From positions 1-9,834 of the forward strand of contig CAZSSM010000151.1 of assembly GCA_964609385.1 (NCBI GenBank): a DNA stretch of 9,834 bases, given 5' to 3'. This document shows, in pieces, positions 1-6,868 of the stretch (the first letter of the stretch is position 1; each line of letters opens with the position of its first letter). Position numbers and translations under genes: made by a program. Origin of the DNA: CAZSSM01 sp964609385 (GTDB taxonomy: Bacteria; Planctomycetota; Planctomycetia; Isosphaerales; Isosphaeraceae). The notes under the pieces were generated by a model, which worked only from the letters and a program-made list of their open reading frames with translations, did no database searches and was not told the origin of the DNA.

Positions 1-670
1 CCCTCGCGATGAGCCACCTCGCCGCGTGCCATCCATCGTTTGATGGTCGGCTCATTTCATGGCCGCCCAGGTAGTAATAATTCTCAAATCCAAGTAAATT
101 CGGCAGGTATTGCGACCGCTCTATCGGCGGGTCCACGATCCACTCCAGCACCTGCAGTTGGTATCTCTCCCGGCCGAAGTGAGCGTCTGGGTTGATCTCC
201 AACGCCTTGGCGATCTCAACGCGTGCGGCCTCGACCTCGTCGATCTTCGTTCGATCGGCTCCCCGTCGGATCCAACGATGGACCAAGAAGGTCCCGAGGT
301 TGGCGTGGTATCGGTACCAATGCTTTTTGACCTCCAGGTCCGAGGCATCCCGCGACACCAACCGACTTCGCTTCTGCTCCATCCACGAAATCGCCTCGTC
401 GCCGCGATGGAGCCGGTCACAGGCGACCCCGGCATCGTCGAAGGCGGCGAGGTCCTCGGGATGATCCTCAAGGTGGGCCGCGACGCGGTCCAAACGCATC
501 TCGTAGTAGAGAGGCGGATTTCTCTCGAACCGACCGGTGATCATGGCAACAACCTCAGGCATCCCCTTCGCTTCATCGGCAATCGTATCGCGATCCCATA
601 AGCAAGCGACGACCGGAAGCGGCTGGCTGAGAAGGAGTACGAGTGCGACCAGGACGCGTAAACGCATCAT
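1..670 (-). CDS. Exported TPR-like planctomycete protein, C-terminus off the edge
   Basis: The minus frame is open from an ATG at 670 to the left edge (223 codons, no stop), so the C-terminus is missing. The N-terminus MMRLRVLVALVLLLSQPLPV is a signal peptide, followed by VVAC, which fits a lipobox (lipid on Cys23) or a signal peptidase I site. The mature part opens CLWDRDTIADE, an opening I associate with planctomycete secreted proteins. Around residues 70-110 the sequence DLAAFDDAGVACDRL...DEAISWMEQK reads like a helical TPR pair, and another TPR-like piece (KALEINPDAHFGRERYQL) lies near residue 160. The start is supported by AAGGGA about 8 bases upstream of tandem ATGs; the second ATG (667) is equally possible. 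The likely role is an envelope or periplasmic scaffold. No enzyme motif is seen and the function is unknown. Confidence 0.8.
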   Translation of the reverse strand, partial: MMRLRVLVALVLLLSQPLPVVACLWDRDTIADEAKGMPEVVAMITGRFERNPPLYYEMRLDRVAAHLEDHPEDLAAFDDAGVACDRLHRGDEAISWMEQKRSRLVSRDASDLEVKKHWYRYHANLGTFLVHRWIRRGADRTKIDEVEAARVEIAKALEINPDAHFGRERYQLQVLEWIVDPPIERSQYLPNLLGFENYYYLGGHEMSRPSNDGWHAARWLIAR

Positions 671-806
671 GGGGGATCCCTTGAGCCAGTCACTGGCGAT
701 CGATTAACCGGACATCCAACCACACAACCTTATCACAGGACATCCAGGACTGGCCAGCCTTCAATGGGATAACTGGTTCGGCTTATTCTCGAATCGAGGG
801 TCGGGT

Positions 807-840
807 GTCTGATTCAAGGAACTGTCTGATCAAGGACACT
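807..840. repeat. Imperfect tandem repeat, two 17-bp units
   Basis: GTCTGATTCAAGGAACT (807-823) is followed directly by GTCTGATCAAGGACACT (824-840), and a partial third start, GTCAGG, begins at 841. The units differ by a one-base shift. It could be a tandem operator or simply slippage; nothing nearby decides. Confidence 0.5.
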
Positions 841-903
841 GTCAGGGCCTGAGCCGGATGAGATCAAACTTGTCCGGCCAAATGATCGACCACGACGGTT
901 CGA

Positions 904-931
904 GGTGGCCGATCAATCCCGATCGGCTGCC
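904..931. other. 11-bp stem-loop in the intergenic region
   Basis: The core is GCCGATC (908-914), a 6-base loop AATCCC, and GATCGGC (921-927). Four further outer pairs, two of them G-U, extend the stem to 904-931. No T-run follows on either strand, so it is not a canonical intrinsic terminator. Confidence 0.45.
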
Positions 932-987
932 CCGGAACTCAAACGCGGCTCAATTGAGCATCGGAGCCAAAGCAAAGAGCCTAGATC

Positions 988-1021
988 AACCAAACAAAAA
1001 ATTATGAAATTATGTTTGGTT
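988..1021. repeat. Perfect 9-bp inverted repeat around an AT-rich core
   Basis: AACCAAACA (988-996) and TGTTTGGTT (1013-1021) are exact reverse complements separated by 16 AT-rich bases. The right arm overlaps the ATG of the micro-ORF at 1012, so a protein or hairpin here would affect its translation or promoter. It could be a regulator site or a chance dyad. Confidence 0.45.
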
Positions 1022-1140
1022 CGAGTTGTTTGCTGTGGGTGTCTGCTTCAGCACTTCTAGCGATTGCTCAAGACGAGGTCAGTCTCGTTTCGGCCCCGCA
1101 GATCCAGCAGATCATCGGATTCCTCCCGACGACGAGTTGA
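1012..1140 (+). CDS. Possible 42-residue secreted micro-ORF or gene remnant
   Basis: The frame reads MFGSSCLLWVSASALLAIAQ, then DEVSLVSAPQIQQIIGFLPTTS and TGA. The first 20 residues look like a cleavable signal peptide with an AIA-Q cleavage site, which is unusual for a random ORF. Against it: there is no clear Shine-Dalgarno site, the start lies in a palindrome arm, and the remainder is very short. Another open frame continues to 1235, so it may be the 5' remnant of a frameshifted secreted-protein gene. It converges on the 1.3S gene. I recognise no family. Confidence 0.3.
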   Translation: MFGSSCLLWVSASALLAIAQDEVSLVSAPQIQQIIGFLPTTS

Positions 1141-1225
1141 GCTTTATCGAGCCTCTGGGCTGGAGTCATAGCGGAGTCCTCCCCGGGCCGATGGTTCGAG
1201 CAGGATGGTTGCTTGCCGATCGATC

Positions 1226-1240
1226 CGCCGGGTGACGGCG
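1226..1240. terminator. Weak GC hairpin just after the 1.3S stop
   Basis: CGCCG (1226-1230), a 5-base loop and CGGCG (1236-1240) abut the 1.3S stop codon at 1241-1243. The stem is short and no U-run follows, so any termination role is speculative. No better terminator is visible between this operon and the left-hand region. Confidence 0.2.
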
Positions 1241-1630
1241 TCACTCGAACTCGACGAGCACTTGGCCTTGCTGGACGCCGACGCCGACGCCGGCGTTGAC
1301 CTTGGCGACCGTGCCGGCGACCGGAGCGGTGATGACGGTCTCCATCTTCATCGCCTCCAGGACGATGAGCACGTCGTGAACCTGGATGGCCTGGCCGGGC
1401 TGGACCTCGACTCGGGAGACGACGCCGGTCAGCGGGCTCCGGCAGACCTTGCTCTCGTCGGCGACGGCCTCGGCGCCGGGATTGGCCGCGGGGGCAGGCG
1501 CAGGGGTCGGAGCCGCTGCGATTCGGGCGTGGCCCGAGGGCGGCACATACGCCGGCCGCATCGGCTCCGGCTCGGCGACCTCGACATCGACCTCGAAGAT
1601 CTTGCCATCAACGGTAATCTTGAGTTTCAA
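1241..1630 (-). CDS. Transcarboxylase 1.3S subunit (biotin carboxyl carrier)
   Basis: This 129-residue protein carries biotin between the two catalytic subunits of methylmalonyl-CoA carboxyltransferase. Three parts are visible: an N-terminal strand segment MKLKITVDGKIFEVDVEV, a flexible Ala/Pro linker (about residues 36-55), and a C-terminal biotinyl domain (about 60-129) with EAMKMET at 92-98, so Lys95 is the biotinylated residue. From memory, the opening MKLKxTVxG and the length match the 1.3S subunit of Propionibacterium transcarboxylase (about 123 residues). The start is TTG at 1630, supported by GAGGAG six bases upstream; no in-frame ATG serves better. It is the last gene of the operon, 168 bp after its neighbour. 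BirA-type ligase would be needed from elsewhere. A carrier for a decarboxylase or acyl-CoA carboxylase is the alternative. Confidence 0.93.
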   Translation of the reverse strand: MKLKITVDGKIFEVDVEVAEPEPMRPAYVPPSGHARIAAAPTPAPAPAANPGAEAVADESKVCRSPLTGVVSRVEVQPGQAIQVHDVLIVLEAMKMETVITAPVAGTVAKVNAGVGVGVQQGQVLVEFE

Positions 1631-1798
1631 CGCTCGCTCCTCGCGGGCCGGCCGGGTTCGATCGTGGGGGAAAGTCGGGGGAGAAGTGAGGGGGACGAGG
1701 GTCCGATTCGATCCGATGCAAGGCGCCCTGAGCGGTCTGGCCCCGCGCGTCCGACCGGGACTCGCGGGGCGATCGCGATGGGCGAGGGATCGGGTCCG
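1631..1798. other. 168-bp gap inside the operon with G-rich tracts
   Basis: This is the only long gap in an otherwise tight operon. The plus strand has four G-tracts (1666-1670, 1677-1681, 1690-1694, 1699-1701), so the transcript is correspondingly C-rich. No start codon with a ribosome site other than that of 1.3S is seen. It could give 1.3S separate expression from the catalytic subunits. Confidence 0.4.
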
Positions 1799-1807
1799 TC
1801 AGGACCC
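1792..1807. other. 6-bp hairpin spanning the stop of the 104-residue gene
   Basis: GGGTCC (1792-1797), loop GTCA, GGACCC (1802-1807). The stop codon of the upstream gene (1799-1801) lies in the loop. There is no U-run. It may stabilise the upstream message or act as a processing point. Confidence 0.35.
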
Positions 1808-2113
1808 TTGCAGGACGTCCAGTCGGTGCGACGCCTGAACCGTGATCCGCCCTTGCTGCGCCCAGGCATCCGAGCCGAGCAGGCGGATCTGGCGGACGTG
1901 GGCGCGCTTGCCGAGGAAGGCGGCGACTGCGGCGGAGATGACGTAGACCAACTCCGGGCCGATCGCCGCGTCGGCCTCCGACGCTGGGGCGCTGGTGGGG
2001 GCCGGGGCGGCTGACTCGATCGCCGAGACGCGCTCGGACAGCCGGGCGACCTCGAGGCGGAGCGCTTCGACGGCCTCGAGCAGCCGGGCCAGGTCGTTCG
2101 ACTCGGGCGGCAT
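1799..2113 (-). CDS. Small accessory subunit of the transcarboxylase operon
   Basis: This 104-residue protein lies between the 12S and 1.3S genes. Residues about 7-35 (LARLLEAVEALRLEVARLSE) have heptad-like spacing and probably form a coiled coil. A short Ala/Pro linker (about 36-45) follows. The C-terminal half, GPELVYVISAAVAAFLGKRA followed by HVRQIRL and WAQQGRITVQASHRL, resembles the cytoplasmic tail region of OadG-like decarboxylase gamma/delta subunits as I remember them. The hydrophobic stretch is too short and Ala-rich for a convincing membrane helix. It starts at ATG 2113 with GGAGGAA seven bases upstream, 46 bp after the 12S stop. It probably helps assemble the complex or dock the biotin carrier. 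That role is inferred from position and weak motif likeness only. Confidence 0.8.
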   Translation of the reverse strand: MPPESNDLARLLEAVEALRLEVARLSERVSAIESAAPAPTSAPASEADAAIGPELVYVISAAVAAFLGKRAHVRQIRLLGSDAWAQQGRITVQASHRLDVLQGS

Positions 2114-2127
2114 GGGGCGGTTCCTCC

Positions 2128-2159
2128 GGTCAGAGCGATTCGGGTCGATTCGAGTCGGG

Positions 2160-2167
<8 letters not shown>
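2128..2167. repeat. 10-bp direct repeat at the 12S stop
   Basis: GGTCAGAGCG occurs at 2128-2137 and 2158-2167, 30 bp apart. The second copy contains the 12S stop codon (TGA on the minus strand). This is consistent with a small duplication of the gene end in the intercistronic gap. No function is evident. Confidence 0.4.
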
Positions 2168-3722
<1,555 letters not shown>

Positions 3723-3748
3723 CGGGAACGGGTCCTTTCTCGCGCGGA

Positions 3749-5263
3749 TCACGCGGGCTCGACGGTCACCGTGCGGGACGTGTCGCCGATCTTGACCGTG
3801 TAGGTGATGGGGCTGGTGACCGACCCCCGACTGTCGATCGCCTTGACGGCCGGGCTGGCGCTAGCGGCTGCTGCTGCGGCCGTCACCGGGTCCTTGCCCA
3901 GGTTCACCGGCCCCTCGGACCGCTTGGGGAAGAACTTGGGCGCGACCTGCGGGAACATGGCGTAAGTCAGGACGTCTTCATCCGACCCGTCGCAGCCCTC
4001 AAGCGCGGTGGCCTTGGCCTTCAGGTCGTCCCACTCGGGCTTGAGGTGGTTGGCCGGTCGGTCGGTGATGGGGGGCTTCTTGGCGTGCTCTTCGGCGCGT
4101 TTGGTGACCTCCGAGTCGCGCTCGCCGAGCGTCTCGCCGTAGTAGCCGAGCATCAGGTCGGCGAACTCACCGGTGAGCACCTTGTACGGCCCCATCAGCA
4201 CGTTGAAGACCGCCTGCGTGCCGACGATCTGGCTTGACGGGGTGACCAGCGGCGGGTAGCCGGCCACCTCGCGGACCTTCGGGACCTCGGCCAGCACCTC
4301 CTCGACCTTGTCGCCGGCGCCCTGCTGCTTGAGCTGGCTCTCCATGTTGGAGATCATCCCGCCGGGGATCTGGCTGTCGAAGATCTTCGTCTCGACGCCG
4401 ATGAACTTCGACTCGAACTCGGCGTACCGCGGCCGGATCGTGGCGAAGTGATCCTTGACTTTCAGCAGGCGGTCCTTGTCCAGCCTCGTGGTGTAGCCGG
4501 TGTTCTCGAGCATCTCAACCAGCGCTTCGGTCGGGTTGTGGCCGGGGCCGAGGCTCAACGAAGAGATGGAGGTGTCGACGATGTCGGCGCCGGCCTCGAT
4601 CGCCTTCATCAGGCTAACGAGCGTGACACCGGTGGTCGCGTGGACGTGGACGTGGACGACCGTATCGGCGCCGCATGTTTCCTTGATCCCTTTGACGATG
4701 TCGTAGGCCGGCTGGGGGCGGAGCAGGGCGGCCATGTCCTTGATGCAGATCGACTGGCAGCCCAGATCCTGGAGCCGCTTGGCCATCTCGACGAACTTGT
4801 CGACGGTGTGAAGCGGCGAGGTGGTGTAACAGATCGTCCCCTCGGCGTGCTTGCCGGTCCGGATGACGGCCTTCAACGCGCGCTCGAGGTTCCGGATGTC
4901 GTTCAGGGCGTCGAAGACCCGAAAGACGTCCATACCGTTCTCGGCCGACTTGTCGACGAAGCGGTCGACGACCGAGTCCTCGTAGTGCCGGTAGCCGAGC
5001 AGGTTCTGCCCGCGCAGGAGCATCTGCAAGCGCGTGTTCGGCATCAGCTTGCGGAAGGTCCGGAGCCGCTGCCAGGGGTCCTCGTTGAGGAACCGGATGC
5101 ACGAGTCGTAGGTCGCCCCGCCCCAGCACTCGACGCTCCAGTAGCCGGCCCGGTCGATGTCCTCGCAGGCCGGGACCATGTCCTCCAGCGCCATCCGCGT
5201 GGCGAGCAAGCTCTGGTGACCGTCCCGGAGGACCAGCTCCGTGACCTCGACGGTGCGTGACAT
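3749..5263 (-). CDS. Transcarboxylase 5S subunit (pyruvate/oxaloacetate carboxyltransferase)
   Basis: This 504-residue TIM-barrel enzyme should transfer CO2 from carboxybiotin to pyruvate to give oxaloacetate. Visible motifs: RDGHQSLLATR (13-23, metal ligand Asp14), the substrate region GYWSVECWGGATYDSCIRFL (40-59), MLLRGQNLLGYRHY (81-94), CIKDMAALLRPQPAYD (173-188, Lys175, the residue expected to be carbamylated) and HVHVHATTG (204-212, metal His206 and His208). Remembered 5S numbering (Asp23, Lys184, His215, His217) is offset by a constant 9. The protein ends ITYTVKIGDTSRTVTVEPA with no biotinyl domain, as in the 5S subunit and unlike OadA or pyruvate carboxylase. ATG 5263 with GGAG eight bases upstream is chosen; an upstream in-frame start at 5455 adds unconserved sequence. 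It is the first gene of the operon, and its stop meets the next gene's optional GTG. A split OadA is the alternative. Confidence 0.94.
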   Translation of the reverse strand: MSRTVEVTELVLRDGHQSLLATRMALEDMVPACEDIDRAGYWSVECWGGATYDSCIRFLNEDPWQRLRTFRKLMPNTRLQMLLRGQNLLGYRHYEDSVVDRFVDKSAENGMDVFRVFDALNDIRNLERALKAVIRTGKHAEGTICYTTSPLHTVDKFVEMAKRLQDLGCQSICIKDMAALLRPQPAYDIVKGIKETCGADTVVHVHVHATTGVTLVSLMKAIEAGADIVDTSISSLSLGPGHNPTEALVEMLENTGYTTRLDKDRLLKVKDHFATIRPRYAEFESKFIGVETKIFDSQIPGGMISNMESQLKQQGAGDKVEEVLAEVPKVREVAGYPPLVTPSSQIVGTQAVFNVLMGPYKVLTGEFADLMLGYYGETLGERDSEVTKRAEEHAKKPPITDRPANHLKPEWDDLKAKATALEGCDGSDEDVLTYAMFPQVAPKFFPKRSEGPVNLGKDPVTAAAAAASASPAVKAIDSRGSVTSPITYTVKIGDTSRTVTVEPA

Positions 5264-5310
5264 GGTTCGGGCTCCAATCGGGGAGGGACAAATCGGGGGA
5301 ATCGGGAGAG
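5256..5310 (-). promoter_or_regulatory. 5S leader with repeated CCCCGATT and ribosome site
   Basis: On the minus strand the leader before ATG 5263 contains CCCGATT-like units three times (plus-strand positions about 5275-5306). They give G-tracts on the plus strand at 5280-5283, 5285-5287, 5295-5299 and 5304-5306, with loops of 1, 7 and 4 bases, which fits the standard G-quadruplex pattern on the template strand. The GGAG ribosome site lies at the end of this run. Confidence 0.4.
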
Positions 5311-5625
5311 GTGATCCGGTTCGCATCGGTTCCGGTGGATCCTCGCCAGTCCGAGGGGCTCGATGATCCGCTCGGCATCCGTCGAGGCGGTCACCCCCCG
5401 TCGGGGACCTGGGACTCGAGGCGGACGGCCAAATCGCAAACCCCAAGGCCGTCACTCGGCATACGTTGCACGTGATCCTTCACCAGATCCCCACATCCGG
5501 GGGCCAGCAACCAGACTCCCAAGTCTTGCCACGCCTGGCAGGCGAACCACTCGGGAATCGCGTTGCGATCGGTCTGAGGACGTACGGATTAGACACCCAT
5601 TATCGTACCCGAGCAAGGGAGGTGA

Positions 5626-5691
5626 GTCGCGGCTTTTCCCAGCGTCCGCACGCCCCTCTTTCGGATGAACTGCCTCCGCTGAAGCCGCGAC
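5626..5691. ncRNA. Candidate structured leader element (15-bp stem)
   Basis: GTCGCGGCTT (5626-5635) pairs exactly with AAGCCGCGAC (5682-5691). After a 4-base one-sided bulge, CAGCG (5640-5644) pairs with CGCTG (5677-5681), giving 15 base pairs. A further TCCG/CGGA pair (5645-5648 with 5662-5665) is possible inside. It lies about 360 bp upstream of the 5S start, so on the minus strand it could be part of a structured 5' UTR. I do not recognise a known riboswitch class: no B12-box or glycine core is seen. A chance GC palindrome remains possible. Confidence 0.4.
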
Positions 5692-5774
5692 GGGAACTCG
5701 ACGAAGAGCCGCGCAAATGGTCACTCAGAGGAGGGAGGCCGGTGAGGCACGGCCCGATTATAAGGGTTTTTGAA

Positions 5775-5796
5775 GGGGGAGTGTTGGCAATCCCCC
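5775..5796. other. 6-bp G/C hairpin
   Basis: GGGGGA (5775-5780) and TCCCCC (5791-5796) flank a 10-base loop. No U-run follows on either strand, so a terminator call is not supported. Confidence 0.3.
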
Positions 5797-6058
5797 GAGA
5801 TTCGCTCGAGGCACGTCCTGTGTGGGGTTGATTGACGAACAATTCGATAGATTTCTGCTTTAGATAAGTGCAAAAATTGATATTTTGAAGTCATTTCGAA
5901 CTGTTTTAACATGAAGAATAAAATGAGAAAGAATCCGTAATGCTTGTTGCATCCTTCCGTTTGCGACGAGCGTAGAGGCGGAGTCGAGCGAGTTCATCCA
6001 TCGAGCAGTATCCACCAGAACGTACCGGGCAATCGTCGTGGTGATCCAGACGCACGGC

Positions 6059-6087
6059 TTGGCATGGCGACGTGTTGTCGCCAAAAT
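6059..6087 (+). promoter_or_regulatory. Predicted blaI promoter (-35 TTGGCA, -10 CAAAAT)
   Basis: TTGGCA (6059-6064) and CAAAAT (6082-6087) are separated by exactly 17 bases. The -35 matches the sigma-70 consensus at 5 of 6 positions, the -10 at 4 of 6. The first palindrome fills the spacer and the second lies just past the predicted start (about 6094). This is the layout of a promoter that its own product shuts off. Sigma preference in this organism is not known from the window. Confidence 0.5.
6065..6083. promoter_or_regulatory. blaI: Operator 1, palindrome GGCGAC-N5-GTCGCC
   Basis: TGGCGAC (6065-6071) and GTCGCCA (6077-6083) are exact inverted arms around GTGTT. The core GGCGAC-N5-GTCGCC recurs at operator 2. 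It lies between the predicted -35 and -10 of blaI. BlaI/MecI/CopY-type winged-helix dimers bind short dyads next to their own promoters, so autorepression is the natural reading. Confidence 0.6.
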
Positions 6088-6097
6088 GATTCGGGTA

Positions 6098-6124
6098 GAT
6101 ACGGCGACATGGTGTCGCCGTATC
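6098..6124. promoter_or_regulatory. blaI: Operator 2, 12-bp arms around TGG
   Basis: GATACGGCGACA (6098-6109) and TGTCGCCGTATC (6113-6124) are perfect inverted arms. The inner core matches operator 1 exactly in both half-sites and in the N5 spacing. The centres are 37 bp apart. The direct repeat AATGATTCGG (6085-6094 and 6128-6137) flanks this site, so operator and flank may have arisen by duplication. Confidence 0.6.
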
Positions 6125-6151
6125 CGGAATGATTCGGAGGTTGCGATCGCG

Positions 6152-6562
6152 ATGAGTGAAGCGTCGACCGAGTTGCCGGACCTATCGCCGGCCCAGGCGG
6201 AGATCATGGAGATCGTCTGGGAGCGCGTGGAGGTCTCCGCACGCGAAGTTCGCGACGCCTTGGCTCCGACGCGTCAGGTCTCGCGGACCACGGCCCGGAC
6301 GCTCCTGGAGCGGATGGAGCAGAAGGGTTGGTTGCGGCATCGCGTCGAGGGCCGAACCTTCCTCTACAACGCAACGCGACCGAGGCGGGAGTCGATCCAG
6401 CAGAAGCTCCGCCAGATCGTCAAGACGCTCTGCGGAGGCTCACCCTCGACCCTCGTCGCGGCGCTCCTCGACGACCAGCGCCTGGACGCCGACGAGATCC
6501 AACGCATCCGCATGCTCCTCAACCGAGCCCGAGCCGACCGAACCAAGGAGCGGGATGCCTGA
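6152..6562 (+). CDS. blaI: BlaI/MecI-family transcriptional repressor
   Basis: This 136-residue protein has the usual length of the family. The winged helix-turn-helix spans about residues 10-75: LSPAQAEIMEIVWERVEVSA (11-30), then REVRDALAP, the recognition helix VSRTTARTLLERMEQKGWL (43-61) and the wing HRVEGRTFLYNATRPR. The C-terminal helices (about 82-125, with STLVAALLDDQRLDADEIQR) form the dimerisation part. ATG 6152 is chosen because homology begins just after it and GGAGG (6136-6140) precedes it; upstream in-frame starts would read through the operators. Such repressors normally control beta-lactam or other envelope-stress genes and are relieved when an M56 metalloprotease sensor is activated. 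Here the sensor downstream is only a stub. Autoregulation through the two palindromes is likely. The regulated targets are unknown. Confidence 0.9.
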   Translation: MSEASTELPDLSPAQAEIMEIVWERVEVSAREVRDALAPTRQVSRTTARTLLERMEQKGWLRHRVEGRTFLYNATRPRRESIQQKLRQIVKTLCGGSPSTLVAALLDDQRLDADEIQRIRMLLNRARADRTKERDA

Positions 6563-6588
6563 GCGGATTTGTTATCCTCGAACACCTC

Positions 6589-6765
6589 ATGGATCGATTT
6601 TTTGGAACAGCTTTGACCGCGATCCTCGTGGTCTCGATGGTCTCGCTCGTCGGTTGGCTGACCGCGCGCTGGATGCGTCGCGATCTACCGCTCAGTCACC
6701 TGATCCTGCTCACGAGCCTCTATCACCCCGGGAGATGTCGGAGCGTCGGGCAATCTCCCTCGTGA
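6589..6765 (+). pseudogene. Truncated BlaR1/M56-like sensor (N-terminal stub)
   Basis: The 58-codon frame begins 26 bp after the blaI stop. MDRFFGTALTAILVVSMVSL, then VGWLTARWMRRDLPLSHLILLTSL, looks like the first membrane helix, the Arg-rich loop and the start of the second helix of planctomycete M56 (BlaR1-like) proteins. After about residue 44 the likeness stops and the frame ends in YHPGRCRSVGQSPS. The zinc site (HExxH) and sensor domain are absent. The break lies near 6720, where sequence resembling a YD-repeat gene on the other strand begins. A short intact membrane peptide is the less likely alternative. Confidence 0.65.
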
Positions 6766-6868
6766 GCCAGCCGGCGTCGTCATCGTCGTAAGTGAGGGTG
6801 GCCAGGCGGGTCGAGCCCTAGACAGGGCTCAGCGCGGTCAGATAGCTCGCGTTGTCGTAGATACGAAA
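6720..6868 (-). pseudogene. Decayed RHS/YD-repeat gene fragment
   Basis: Read on the minus strand from 6868, the sequence gives FRIYDNASYLTALSPV, a TAG stop (6818-6820), then GSTRLATLTYDDDDAGWLTREIARR. The spacing and the residues YDNAxxLTAL and LTYxxDDAGxLTRE are those of YD repeats from RHS-family wall proteins. It has an internal stop, no start and no continuation, so it is debris. It abuts the break in the blaR1-like stub, which suggests a rearrangement joined the two. Short repeats of this kind can arise by chance, so confidence is moderate. Confidence 0.45.
6813..6830. other. 7-bp stem-loop
   Basis: GAGCCCT (6813-6819), loop AGAC, AGGGCTC (6824-6830). There is no U-run on either side. 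It lies inside the YD-repeat debris and may simply be coding-sequence symmetry. Confidence 0.3.

Larger units (their letters stand above)
671..1011. other. Intergenic region with short repeats and a hairpin
   Basis: I find no convincing gene here. It should hold the promoter of the leftward gene ending at 1, but I cannot point to a clear -35/-10 pair. Visible structure: an imperfect tandem repeat of a 17-base unit (807-823 and 824-840), a GC-rich stem-loop at 904-931, and one arm of an inverted repeat at 988-996 whose partner is 1013-1021. Confidence 0.5.
5311..5906. other. Long divergent intergenic region, no convincing gene
   Basis: Several frames are open here by GC bias, but none has family motifs, a good ribosome site or planctomycete-like composition. 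The region separates the leftward transcarboxylase operon from the rightward blaI. It contains the large stem-loop at 5626-5691, small dyads at 5532-5544 and 5557-5569, a G/C hairpin at 5775-5796 and a sharp switch to AT-rich DNA after about 5840. A minus-strand GATAAT (5599-5604) could be a -10, but no matching -35 is found. Confidence 0.5.

Noticed and set aside
110..601. 163-codon plus-strand open frame
   Set aside because: It is antisense to the exported TPR-like gene, which has a signal peptide, ribosome site and family-like residues. The plus frame has no such support.
1799..2113. Membrane-anchored OadG-type subunit
   Set aside because: The only hydrophobic stretch is short and Ala-rich and lies after a coiled coil; there is no N-terminal membrane helix as in OadG.
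3749..5263. 5S gene read as an OadA that lost its biotin domain
   Set aside because: The C-terminal tail (ITYTVKIGDTSRTVTVEPA) agrees with the remembered natural end of transcarboxylase 5S, and a separate carrier is encoded in the operon, so no truncation is needed.
5626..5691. Cobalamin or glycine riboswitch
   Set aside because: The structure is real as a dyad, but the conserved B12-box and glycine aptamer cores are not present in the surrounding sequence.
5452..5831. Overlapping open frames of 80-121 codons on both strands
   Set aside because: All have biased, motif-free translations and overlap each other. None has a convincing ribosome site, so they are treated as chance frames.
6813..6830. 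Intrinsic terminator after the blaI region
   Set aside because: The 7-bp stem has no U-run on either strand and lies inside apparent YD-repeat coding debris.
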